Source of the DNA: Bubalus kerabau
Lineage: Eukaryota > Chordata > Mammalia > Artiodactyla > Bovidae
Direction: 5' to 3'
Assembly: GCF_029407905.1 (NCBI RefSeq)
Contig: NC_073627.1
Location: 161,267,697 to 161,331,696, forward strand
Length of the DNA stretch: 64,000 bases
Part shown: piece after piece, positions 45,571-55,879 of the stretch
Layout of the letters: each line of letters starts with the position of its first letter
How positions within the stretch are numbered: the first letter of the stretch is position 1
The notes under the pieces: model-generated
What the model was told of the DNA's origin: nothing
The model's input: only the letters and a program-made list of their open reading frames with translations
The model's database searches: none
Translations under genes and position numbers: made by a program

Positions 45571-47745
45571 GAATGCTTGAATCCTGTTCTGCAAATCATA
45601 ATTCATCCCTGAAAATTCTACAGGGAGAGGGACACAGAGAACAAAGCCAGTGGGAAACAAATATTAGTTTGTTATTTTGGGGTAAGCACCTAATAACTCT
45701 TAATGCAAAATATTGGCAAAGCTGAGATAGAGGTCTGCAGCCTTTTGTGTCCAATAAGCCAAAATCAAATTTTGGAGTATTACCATCCAATGGCCAACCA
45801 CATGGTATAAGGGACCTAACATACTGACCAGGATGTGGTTTTATGGAAAAAATTAGAAATAACAGAGTTCCTACCAATAGCACCATAAAAAAGAAAAAGT
45901 GAAGGAAAAAAATGTCTAATGTTGATTCCTGATATTTTTGGCACAGTGTTCCTGCCCATTAGCAACTGTGGTTGAATCTTTGGTCTAGAATTTGACAGGA
46001 TTAACAATTTCTTCTTCATGAGAAGGTGAGGGAGCTAGGATATATGACTGCTTTGCCTAATGTAGTCAGCATCCTTAGATGGCCCTTCCCTGGAAGCTAG
46101 CCAGCCTATCTCTGATTGGCCATTCATACTTACTGAGTCCTCTGGATAAAATCAGGGAATGAGTCTGCACTGAGGCACCCCCAAAGAGGAAGCTAAGTTA
46201 GCCAGTGTGCCTTGATCATTTTGTGGCCTATCAACTACACATCTACTCATCATTGCCTGATCTGTGAAATGAAGTTGTGGTTTAAAGTCTTTCTTCTTTG
46301 AACTCAAGGGCAATGCTAAGGTTTGTCAACAGAGAGTTCTGGGGAGATGATCAGTGGCAGAGGAAGGGGATCTTTTTTCAGGTTTCAGAGTGCTCCACTC
46401 TTAGGCTCCCGCAGTGTTTGCAGCTTCTTCAATGCTTGGTCCCTTCCATGCATACCACTTCAGTCCCAGTTCCTGCAGCACTATGGCTTCTCCAGCAACA
46501 GGATTCTGCAAGCCCAGATGACTCCTCTAACACCTTGCTCCTGCAGTGCATGGTGGCCCGCAGCACCATTTTACAACTAAGGACAAGAAGTCTCTTAAAA
46601 ATAAGTGACTTATCAAGGTACTCTAGCTATTAAATGGCAGAGTTTAAGAATTAAACTCATGTATCTAGGTTAAAGCCCACGGGACCCATACAGTTAGGAA
46701 TTTCCCAAAATTCACATGAAATATTCTTTAGCTTTACGTCCCTAGTTAGCACTATAAGTATCCTAGATACTTATTTATGGAATAATGAGCTTTCTAGTTC
46801 TCTCTGAAGTGGAAATTATATTCCTTAGGGGCAAGATGAAATCAGTTCTTCAAAAGAGTTTAACCACTCTCTACCACCACCATTTACCACCTCTCTTGGT
46901 GTGTATTTAAGGACCCACTAGGAGCAGCATGGATTGAGCTATCAATGGCTAACCTTCAGAGCTACTGCTACTGTTTCCTTTCTTGACTGATCTTCCTTTA
47001 ACAGCAATTGATTTTTCAAAAGTTTCAGCTTCTACTTGATTCCCTGTTTTCTTGTGCTCCTATCTTCCTTTATAACATCACAAACTTTGCTTGGCCCAGT
47101 GGGTGATTTCTCAGTTGAAATAACTTGTTTTCTTTCTCTGATTCTAAAATCATCAGAGAAACCTAGGTAGTAGCATGAAAGGGAATTTTCCAATGTATTT
47201 TGAGGATCATAAATTACTCACTGGAAAGAAAATGATAGATATGCATTTCTATTCTCTGTATAATATTATATCAAGACCATAGTTTTTCTCAAGACCAAAT
47301 TCAAATGTTTTCTCTTATAAAATGTTTTCCCCATACACTTTTCCCATGGGTGAGTCTAAAGGGGGTATGGGGCCCAATTCTGGCCAAAGAGATGTGAGGA
47401 AAGTGAGGGAGATACCCAGAAAAAATATCCTCCCTGAAAACAAAGGCACACAAGAAGAAGACCCCTTTGCCCTTTGCTTCCTTCCAGCTCTAGACAGTTC
47501 TGTGGGAACATAATAGCTGGATTGCTCTGTGTGAGTTTGTTGAATGAATAAATGCTTGGTTTTTTTTTTTTTTTCTTTTTTTTGAGCTAGCACATTTATC
47601 AATTGCTTGTAGGTAGCCAAGAGAAAATTCAAACCCAAAATAATCCTTCAGTATTCTCTCTGAAAGAAACCTATTAGAAGTATATTGAGATGGAATTTAA
47701 GTTAAGTAAGTATAGAAAGCTTGAGGGAGATTAGTCACTTATACT
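45571..47745. other. Over 2 kb without a supported gene
   Basis: Several open frames (the longest 111 codons at 46298-46633) lack known domains and have no splice or repeat support. A T run lies at 47561-47583. Some of this may be old unassigned repeat. Confidence 0.4.
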
Positions 47746-47752
47746 CTATTCC

Positions 47753-47854
47753 ATGTTAGTTCAGTCAGTTCAGTCACTCAGTCTTGTCTGACTCTTTGCA
47801 ACCCCATGGACTGCATAATGCCAGGCTTCCCTGTCCATCACCAACTCCCGGAGC
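47753..47854 (-). mobile_element. Short BovB 3' end
   Basis: About 100 bp of BovB 3' end with the TTCAGTCAG tail on the minus strand. 'ctattcc' at 47746-47752 and 47855-47861 may be a short TSD. Confidence 0.85.
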
Positions 47855-47861
47855 CTATTCC

Positions 47862-48310
47862 GTATAAAACAGCCAAATATGCCTTAAATAAATTACAAAA
47901 AACTCTGGCCTTTTGTTTTTCCTTCACTCATATTTACTGAATTTAATAAAATAAACATTCAGGGTGTGTGCATTCAGCACTCTCTCACTCTCTTTTTAAA
48001 TATTGCCCTCAGAAAGCTTTAAAAATTGGAGGAGGACAAGATGCAGTTTTCAGGACATAGAAAGATGCTAAAATCAGATTGCATTTTTGAACCTGTCAGA
48101 GGTTCAAAGCTAAAACTATTTGAGAGCTAAAACTATTTGAGAAATAAATAGACAAAAATTTAAAGATCAAGAGGTTTTTAAAAAAATCTAATTTGACCCT
48201 TTTCTCCAATTTTTGAGTCATTTAGAGCTAATAGTTTTTCAAGTCATAGAAAACAAAGAAATCTTAAGGGATATTGTTTTACCTCATCTCTGAGGGCTTT
48301 AGATCAAACT
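47862..48310. other. No gene; 17-bp tandem pair
   Basis: 'agctaaaactatttgag' is doubled at 48108-48124 and 48125-48141. Otherwise unique-looking. Confidence 0.5.
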
Positions 48311-48321
48311 AGTTAGTGATC

Positions 48322-48508
48322 GGTGATTGAGGACAAAAGGAGAAGAGGGCATCAGAGGATGAGATGGCTGGACAGCATCACTGATGCAATGAACATGAAT
48401 TTGGGCAAACTCTGGGAGATGGTGAGGAACAGGGAGGCCTGGTGTGCTGCAGTTCATGGGGTTGCAAAGAGTCAGACACGACTGGGTGACTGAACAACCA
48501 CAGCAACA
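48322..48508 (+). mobile_element. BovB 3' end fragment
   Basis: From the 'gaagagggcatcagaggatg' region to the ACTGAACAACCAC end. Flanks 'agttagtgatc' (48311-48321) and 'agttcgtgatc' (48509-48519) are a TSD with one change. Confidence 0.92.
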
Positions 48509-48519
48509 AGTTCGTGATC

Positions 48520-49687
48520 ACATCAACTCTAGGACTCTGGGCATGGTTTTGTTTTTTTTTTTCCCCACTACTCTGCTATGGCTACAGAAGTAAATGCAAA
48601 CAAAACGCCTGTGAAAGTATTTATTTGCATTTTGTTTCTATTTCAAAATAAAATTACACAGTATCACTCTCCTCAAGATATTGAGCCAAAGAGTGTTTCA
48701 TGCTGCCCAGTCATTATCCTGTCTCCAGTTCTGTCATTTTTCTGTCCAAAACCTCATGCATTTTGCAGGTGCTTTCTGTAGATCTGTTCCATGGAAGAGG
48801 AACCGGACAGCTCTCAGTCACAGTTAGGTGACTTATCTGTGAACACACAACAAGAGCCAGGAAGAGAAGCAAGAGCAGAACTCCCACTTCTGCTGCCTTT
48901 ATGTTTATAGCTGTGCAAAAAAACATGAGATGTCATTCACCAATTCCAAAGCCAAGAGGTTAGGAGGAAGAAGGGGAGAGAGGAGAGTATCAGAATGCTA
49001 TATAAAAGCACTGCGGTTATCTTAAACTTTCCCTGTGTAGACCTTTATGAACTCATATGTCTTAAAATAAATTCTTTATTGATTTTGCTATAATAATTTA
49101 TAGCCCCAAGATAATCAAATTGGTGGATAACTGTTGCAGGAGCCATAGACATATGCAACAAAAAAACAAGCACAGAAATGCACTTGCATTAATATCAATC
49201 TCAGAGTTCCTAAAGCAGATATGCCCTTTCTTGGCAAATATCTGCATAGATAACATTTATTCCAAGTGCCACCTCCAAGACCTCTAGGATGCCTAGGAAG
49301 TGAGATGGAGAGAAATGCAGAGCTATTGCCATCTAGTGGTTAATAGAAAAAACATCGGGCACATTTTCTCAGGTGTAACAGAAATATAAAATATTTTACA
49401 CAGGTAAACATTTTGCAATTTTATTTCACTGCTCTGTGTGTACCTGGTTGGATTAAAACATTTTTGAAAGGACTCATGGATGCTTATTATTATCTGAGAA
49501 CAATTCAAACTTCTAGTCATACTAAATTTTTCATTCATCACTTACTGTTAGTAGCCAAGTTTTGAATTTAATCCTAGGGTTATGGAGATGAACCGTCCTT
49601 AGAGTCTCTGTTTTAAGTTGTGGTTCAAAAGCTATGGCTTTTGACCTAGGTGTGACCTAGGAACATTTTTTCATATGTTTTGGCCCT
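48520..49687. other. No supported gene
   Basis: AT-rich unique-looking sequence with T run 48550-48562. The short frames have no domains. Confidence 0.45.
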
Positions 49688-49748
49688 CTCTCTCTCTCTA
49701 CACACACACACACAGCCCATTAAAAAATGACGTGTGTGTGTGTGTGTA
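49688..49748. repeat. (CT)n-(CA)n ... (GT)n microsatellite pair
   Basis: A CT tract and (AC)7-8 (to 49714) are followed by a short spacer containing 'cccattaaaaaatgac', then (GT)8 to 49748. The CA and GT arms are complementary and could pair as a hairpin. Confidence 0.95.
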
Positions 49749-49752
49749 TTCA

Positions 49753-49969
49753 TGCTAAGTTGCTTCAGTCGTGTCCAGCTCTTTTCGACACTAAGGAACT
49801 CTAGCCTACCATACTCCTGTGTCCATGGAAATCTCCTGGCAAGAATACTGGAGTGGACTGCCATTCCCTCTTCCAGGGGATCTTCCTGACCCAGGGATTG
49901 AACCCCAGTCTCTTATGTCTCCTGCATTGGCAGGTGGGTTCGTTACTACTAACGCCACCTGGGAAGCCC
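49753..49969 (-). mobile_element. Bov-tA SINE
   Basis: Minus-strand head (about 49870-49969, with an extra 'cttatgtct' insertion) and A unit. It follows directly on the GT microsatellite. Confidence 0.92.
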
Positions 49970-50001
49970 ATGTATGTGTGTATACATATTTGTAATATCA
50001 G

Positions 50002-50760
50002 ATCAGATCAGATCAGTCGCTCAGTCGTGTCCGATTCTTTGCGACCCCATGAATCGCAGCACGCCAGGCCTCCCTGTCCATCACCAACTCCCGGAGTTCA
50101 CTCAGACTCACATCCATCAAGTCAGTGATGCCATCCAGCCATCTCATCCTCTGTCATCCCCTTCTCCTCCTGCCCCCAATCCCTCCCAGCATCAGTCTTT
50201 TCCAGTGAGTCAACTCTTTGCATGAGGTGGCCAAAGTACTGGAGTTTCAGCTTTAGCATCATTCCTTCCAAAGAAATCCCAGGGCTGATCTCCTTTAGAA
50301 TGGACTGGTTGGATCTCCTTGCAGTCCAAGGGCCTCTCAAGAGTCTTCTCCAACACCACAGTTCAAAAGCATCAATTCTTCGGCGCTCAGCCTTCTTCAC
50401 AGTCCAACTCTCACATCCATACATGACCACAGGAAAAACCATAGCCTTGACTAGACGAACCTTTGTTGGCAAAGTAATGGCTCTGCTTTTGAATATGCTA
50501 TCTAGGTTGGTCATGACTTTCCTTCCAAGGAGCAAGCGTCTTTTAATTTCATGGCTGCAGTCACCATCTGCAGTGATTTTGGAGCCCAGAAAAACAAAGT
50601 CTGACACTGTTTCCACTGTTTCCCCATCTATTTCCCATGAAGTGATGGGACCGGATGCCATGATCTTCATTTTCTGAATGTTGAGCTTTAAGCCAACTTT
50701 TTCACTCTCTACTTTCACTTTCATCAAGAGGCTTTTTAGTTCCTCTTCACTTTCTTCCAT
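50002..50760 (-). pseudogene. BovB LINE 3' third, RT C-terminal region
   Basis: Minus-strand BovB with (GATCA)n at its 3' end (50000-50017). The frame from about 50755 down to 50200 is almost unbroken and carries the post-YADD part of the RT: ETVETVSDFVFLGSKITADG and later MYGCESWTVKKAERRRIDAF. The fingers/palm with YADD and the whole endonuclease are missing by 5' truncation. The upstream start of the long frame (50760-50823) comes from the neighbouring Bov-tA and is accidental. It is one of the least damaged BovB pieces here, so probably young. Confidence 0.94.
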
Positions 50761-50780
50761 AAGGTACAAGGTATTATGCA

Positions 50781-51017
50781 GGGCTTCCCAGGTGGCGCTA
50801 GTGGTACAGAACCCACCTGCCAATGCAGGAGTTGTAAGAGAAACACAGGTTCAATCCCTGGTTGGGAAAATCCCCAGAGGAGGGTATGGCAACCTACTCT
50901 AGAATTCTTGCCTGGAGAATCCCATGGACAGAGGAGCCTGGGGGGCTGCAGTCCATAGCGTTGCAAAGAGCTGGACACGACTGAGGTGACTTAGCATGCA
51001 CGCATGCAAGCCCTGGT
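50781..51017 (+). mobile_element. Bov-tA SINE, full length
   Basis: The head begins 'gggcttcccaggtggcgc', with an A unit to about 50998 and a GCATGCACGCATGC tail. The TSD 'tattatgca' is at 50772-50780 and 51018-51026. Confidence 0.94.
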
Positions 51018-51026
51018 TATTATGCA

Positions 51027-51751
51027 CACTGCAAACAATTTACAAAAATAGACATTATACAAAGAATGCAATCAAGTGAACTAGAAATATTTAAAGTATA
51101 TGCATTAATTAAACAAGAAGCTGCATTTACATGTTCACTAAATTATTAATAACACTTTGAGCATTGTGATATGATGGGAATATGCCTCATTAATTAAATA
51201 AAAATTTGGGTTCAATGCTTTATGTTGCAGAAATTTAAAGTCTAGCTGTATTTTATTTTCATACGTGGTTTTGATGACCATAAAGATATTGCCACAAGAT
51301 AGTTCTCAAAAGATCTGTGCATCCAAAAGAGGAGGTGCATCACTGGCTGCACTTTCTAAATCACAGTATTAATATCTTAGCTTCATTTTAAAAATTTCTT
51401 GTTCATTTGCATTGTAAACAGTCAATAAATTATCTCTTTTCCTGATGTCAAAATCAGATTTTCTTTTTGGAATGAGTGAGAAGGGATTTTAATACTTTTA
51501 TCAAATGGTTTAAAAAACCACTGAAACTCTTTATTTCAAAGCTCTTAAAGCATGTTAGAGAATTCTGCTTCAATTACTATTAAATGTAAGATATGAGAAG
51601 CTTATGCCTGAGACACATCATTTTTGACAGTAATATAAACACTTCCAAACATTAATTTTTCAACGTTCTTTTCCCAGATAAGGATTAAAAATAAAAGAAA
51701 ACAAAGCAAAAACAATAATTTTCTCACGCATTGTTAGAATGTCACCTCTAC
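51027..51751. other. No recognised feature
   Basis: AT-rich unique-looking sequence. Confidence 0.5.
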
Positions 51752-51901
51752 CTTGAAAGAAGACAACGTGTCTTTATCTTTTTTAAGGATCTCTGTTAGG
51801 TGGCATTCTATCGACAGCTGCTTGTCATCACAGAAAAGGTCAGCGAATTTGGAATACTTGTCATTTAGTGAAAGAAAACTGTTACTCTTTCAGGTTCTTT
51901 G
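51752..51901 (-). pseudogene. Exon-like stretch, apparently with a disrupted frame
   Basis: On the minus strand a good acceptor tract ends at 51902 (ttattatctttcag) and a donor-like GTAGAG begins at 51751. The 150 bases between have a TGA at codon 4, then 46 open codons to the donor. The encoded peptide is protein-like (for example FADLFCDDKQLSIECHLTEI) and keeps several CpGs in codons. All three frames from the acceptor meet a stop early. So it is a decayed exon, an exon with a different acceptor, or chance. I do not recognise the protein. Confidence 0.25.
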
Positions 51902-52344
51902 CTGAAAGATAATAAGGGAACTATGTTGCACAAAATGAAAATAACACCTGTATAAAATAGATCTATACAGTCACACCTTATGTCATTACAATTTAAGCAT
52001 TATATAGAGTCTACGTTTCATGATACCAAATTCATAAATACACGTAGCCATGCTTATGTGAACCACACTAGGGTGCGATGTACTTGAATGGAAGTGTGGG
52101 GGTGCAGTCGTCAACCCCTTTGAGGTGTGAAATTTATATTCTCCCTGCAGGGTACAGCTTATACCTAAGTGACACATGCACCGAGTGGAGATTCCACTGT
52201 CAACCATATACATTTTTAAGTGTACTTTCTTTTCAGCCCATTAAAAAATGACGAATATAAATAAAAGTTGTAACATTTTCTTCCTGTATATCATTTTGAA
52301 ATTTTGGGGGAGGTCTTTGAAACCTTCCAGGGTCTCTGAAACCT
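51902..52344. other. No supported gene
   Basis: Contains a second copy of the 20-bp word found in the microsatellite at 49713 (here 52234-52253). No other assignment. Confidence 0.45.
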
Positions 52345-52528
52345 ACTCAGCAGTAAAAGAATTCGCCTGCAATGCAGGAGACGCAGGAGATTTCGGTTCA
52401 ATCCCTGGGCTGGGAAGATCTCCTAGAGAAGTAAATGGCAACCCACTCCAGTATTCTAGCCTGGAGAATCCCATGAACAGAGGAGCCTGGCGGGGTCGCA
52501 AAGAGTCAGAGGCAATTGAGCACTGCAC
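52345..52528 (+). mobile_element. Bov-tA SINE, truncated head
   Basis: The head lacks its first 15 bases or so and has an inserted 'gacgcag'. The A unit is shortened near its 3' end. Confidence 0.9.
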
Positions 52529-53709
52529 GCTTGCTCCCTATGCTACAGGTTTTGATACTCCACCCTCAGCTCTGAAAGACAGGAAACCCTCAGGGGCCTG
52601 AATGTGGGAGAGCAGTTCCAAAGCAGCCGTTTTGGAAATGGGGAAATGGCCGCACCTGGGTTAGTCCTAAGTGTGGCTGGACATTCGTCAAAGACCTAGA
52701 GAGGTCTGTGGAGAGTTGCTCAGTAGTACATGCTCCTCGGGATCTAATTTCAAATCTACTTGAGCTACCAGAAACTTTGAGTCATAATTGCTTCCCAGGA
52801 GCACAGCCCCTTCCTGGGGCAGCAGGAGAGCCAGCAGTCCGTAGAGATGTACTCCAGGCCTCTCTGGTGGTGCTCAGACTTCTCTCTGTTGGACTTAGCT
52901 CATCTCAGGTATCTTGGTGTTAGCAGTACATTCTGAAAGAAGGAGCTTTGCTGGCTCAGGCTTACGGGCCAGCTGAGCTGCAGGTCTTACCGCATAACTT
53001 GAAAGAAGCTGGTGACTCGACTGGGGAGCCTCAGGGAACCTGACAGCTCTAGGGCTCTGGGAAGAGTAGGAATCTGAACTCTGATGCTGGGCATCGTGAC
53101 TGATGGTGGGGGAGGAGTTGGATACTAGGTTTTTTTTTTTTTTTTCTTTCTGAGCTTGGAAATGAAATCCAGCCCCCAGACTCTGGTAAGGATACAGGCT
53201 GGGTTTTATTTCATCATCTTCTAGTCTGGTGGACCAAAGCCAGCAAGATTATCTGGATCTAGCAGCTTTAGTGGATCAGGGACTCTAGTTAAATTCTGTA
53301 TCTGTTCCTAGTAGAACTTCCCCAGGAACTAAAGCAAGCAGAAACATTTCTTTCAGGTTTTGGTTTAAAAGGCTATAGAATTAAATATTGGACAATAACT
53401 TTATTTATAATAAAAGACATGGCTGTCGATTCAAATTATTAACCCATCCCCACAAAAGCATGACATATTTGCTGTATTTCTGTGTGAAGATGACTAAAAC
53501 AGAATATTGTGATTTTTGATGAATCTGTATAAAACATAAACATTGGAAAATATTAATCAAGAATGGAAAAATGCAGGTCATGTATACTGTCCACTCTCCA
53601 TTCTAAGCCCATGGCAGGAATTTTGTACTTCTTAGACTCTTTATAGCATCACCAGGATGAATCTTTTTCTATAAAAAGGAGTGCAAGAATTGTTACCTTG
53701 TTGACTTCT
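52529..53709. other. Non-repeat block of higher GC, no gene identified
   Basis: 52560-53100 is visibly richer in GC and CpG than its surroundings. Its 71-codon frame (52708-52923) has no known domain. A T run lies at 53130-53145. I cannot assign a repeat family. Confidence 0.35.
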
Positions 53710-53830
53710 TAAAAATGCTTTATTATATTTTTTTTAACAAAAAGAGGATAGCATCATGGGCCCCAATACACCCATCATTCAATGTCAGAAATGATCCATA
53801 TTTGCCAAGCTCATCTCAACTATCCAATTC
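53710..53830 (-). mobile_element. Old L1M-like 3' fragment
   Basis: The phrases 'ttaacaaaaagaggatagc', 'catcatgggccccaatacac' and 'ccatcattcaatg' resemble the antisense 3' end of old L1 families. Short and diverged. Confidence 0.4.
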
Positions 53831-54638
53831 CATTTCACACATACACATGTATAAGCTTCATTGTATTTAAGTAAAATTAAATCTGACTCCCAGTTTCCAG
53901 CTAGTATCTGTCTAGAAAAGCAATTTTTGGTGAATCCTTTCTCTCTCTGCCTTCATACAAATGGAGGCTTTTGTAAAACCATATGTCCACAGAGGCTTTG
54001 CCTGCCTTTGAGACATTCCTGAAGAGTTGATACACCTAACATTCATCCTATACTGAATTTCAAAGCCCTGTGGCTCTGGAGCTTTTGTAGTACTGTCAGG
54101 CACCAGAACATTTGCCTATGTTTCAGCCATAGTGTCTAAGGTCCAGCCTTCTGACCTTTATCAAGTAATCATTCCCTTGAAATAGGCTTTTTTTCCATGG
54201 GCATTTTCAATGGACCAGACTTCACATTTCAGATACACTACAAATTAGCAGATTTCCATAGCCTTTCTGCTTTTATCTACTTCTCATCCTGGAAGAGACT
54301 GGTTTCTCTTTTGTCTCTCTCACGATACCTGCCAGGAATTTAAGCTTCTAAAAAGCCATAAAAAGTGATTTTTCTATCAGTAATTATGCTTTGCTTAGAA
54401 ATTATATTCAAGGGAAGGGAATACAAGGTCCTGGTTGCCTTTTTGGAATGAGGAGAGGAAAATACAAACTCTAAAACATAAATAGTGCTCATTCTTTTTT
54501 ATTTTCTTTTATAACTAGAAAAGCAAAACATGATTTAATATTTCAAAAAAGTACCTATCATACCAGCTTTTCATAATTAAAAACAATGCCTGTATAAATG
54601 TACTTTACTACAGTGTCTGATACATGTTTTCTTTCTAG
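53831..54638. other. No recognised feature
   Basis: Unique-looking AT-rich sequence ending in the acceptor-like tract of the next entry. Confidence 0.45.
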
Positions 54639-54803
54639 CCAGCTAATAATCAGCCCTTGCAGTCACGTTGGCAACTTTTTGAAGATATCCATCATTCTGG
54701 AAGAACTAGCCAAAGAAAAGCTAGAGTGACTGCTGGCAGTATCCAAGGCACTGAAGTAGAGCAGAAAGATTTACAATCAGAAGAGAGCCCAGCCAGCTGC
54801 TAA
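54639..54803 (+). CDS. Possible 3'-terminal coding exon of an unidentified gene
   Basis: After a strong acceptor (catgttttctttctag, ending 54638) one frame is open for 54 codons and ends in TAA at 54801-54803. The peptide is polar and protein-like (QSRWQLFEDIHHSGR near its start, LQSEESPASC at its end). The stop lies at or just within a MIR remnant, as sometimes happens at 3' ends. An AATAAA follows at 54951-54956, about 150 bp downstream, as a terminal exon would need. I cannot name the gene. It shares strand with the candidate at 19130, but nothing links them. Confidence 0.3.
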   Translation, partial: PANNQPLQSRWQLFEDIHHSGRTSQRKARVTAGSIQGTEVEQKDLQSEESPASC

Positions 54804-54930
54804 CTTGGCAAGCTATTTTATAACTCTTAGCCTTAGGTTCCTGATAATATAATGATAATTACAATGTTGATAATAGTAATAATGATAATCTATTTCATAA
54901 CATCATTATAAGTATCAAATGAGTGGATAT
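54790..54930 (+). mobile_element. MIR remnant
   Basis: The phrases 'agctgctaacttggcaagct' and 'ataactcttagccttaggtt', then ATAATGATAATT repeats, follow the MIR core and 3' part. Confidence 0.5.
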
Positions 54931-55238
54931 ATTAAAAAAATCACTTTTAAAATAAAATCAGAATACAAATGTCAGTTTTGTGAAATTGAATGTTATATTT
55001 CTTTAAATACATAACAAAGTACAGTAAAAATAAACATTTTGAAATCTCAGAAATTGGGGTTTATGATTTTGAATTATTTTCTGATGTTTCAGAATATATG
55101 AAAAATGCATTGGTTTTTGGTGAGCACACACACATGATCAGCATATACAAGTAGAGAGTGACTAAACTGGTTGGGTGCCAGAGATGAGCTTTAATAATCA
55201 TGCTGATTGATTCATGTACTTACACTCAGGACGTTACT

Positions 55239-55879
55239 ATGGACTAAATGTTTGTGTCCCCCAAGATTCTTAAGTTGAAATATCCTAAATGTGATGGTAT
55301 TTGGGGGTGGGGCCTTGGCAAGGTAATTAGGTCATGAGGGTAGAGGCATCATGAATGAGACTACTAGTACTACTACTAAGTCACTTCAGTCGTGTCCGAC
55401 TCTGTGCGACCCCAGAGACGGCAGCCCTCCAAGCTCCCCCGTCCCTGGGATTCTCCAGGCAAGAACACTGGAGTGGGTTGCCATTTCCTTCTCCAATGCA
55501 TGAAAGTGAAAAGTGAAAGTGAAGTCGCTCAGTGTGTTCGACTCTTAGCGACCCCATGGACTGCAGCCTACCAGGCTCCTCCATCCATGGGATTTTCCAA
55601 GCCAAAGTACTGGAGTGAGGTGCCACTGCCTTCTCCATGAATGAGACTAGTGCCCTTAAAAGAAGAGGCCAGAGAACTAGCTCACTCTCTTTTCTTCATG
55701 TGAGAATACAAGAAGTAATCAGCCATTTGCAACCCTGACCATGATTCCGCACCAGAACCTGACCATGCTGGCATGCTGATTTCAGACTTCCAGCCTCCAA
55801 AACTGTGAGAAATGTCTGTCATTAGTTAAGTCACCAGGCGCATGGTACTTTGTTACAGCAGCCTGAACTGACCAAGACA
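55239..55879 (+). mobile_element. MLT1 (ERVL-MaLR) LTR split by a BOV-A2
   Basis: Landmarks in order: 'actaaatgtttgtgtccccc', 'gtgatggtatttgggggtgg', 'aggtcatgagggtagagg', then after the SINE 'tagtgcccttaaaagaagag', 'ctccaaaactgtgagaaa' and an end in 'gaccaagaca'. Possible imperfect 5-bp TSD (gttac/gtcac). Confidence 0.82.
55364..55635 (-). mobile_element. BOV-A2 SINE inside MLT1
   Basis: An imperfect ACT-type tract replaces the GCT repeat. Two A units follow. The 14-bp TSD 'catgaatgagacta' is at 55350-55363 and 55636-55649. Confidence 0.95.

Noticed and set aside
46298..46633. 111-codon plus-strand frame
   Set aside because: No domain, no splice support and no sign of conservation can be judged from sequence. 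A second frame is open over the same bases.
50122..50823. 233-codon minus-strand frame as a gene
   Set aside because: It is the C-terminal part of the BovB reverse transcriptase, with its apparent start borrowed from an adjacent Bov-tA.
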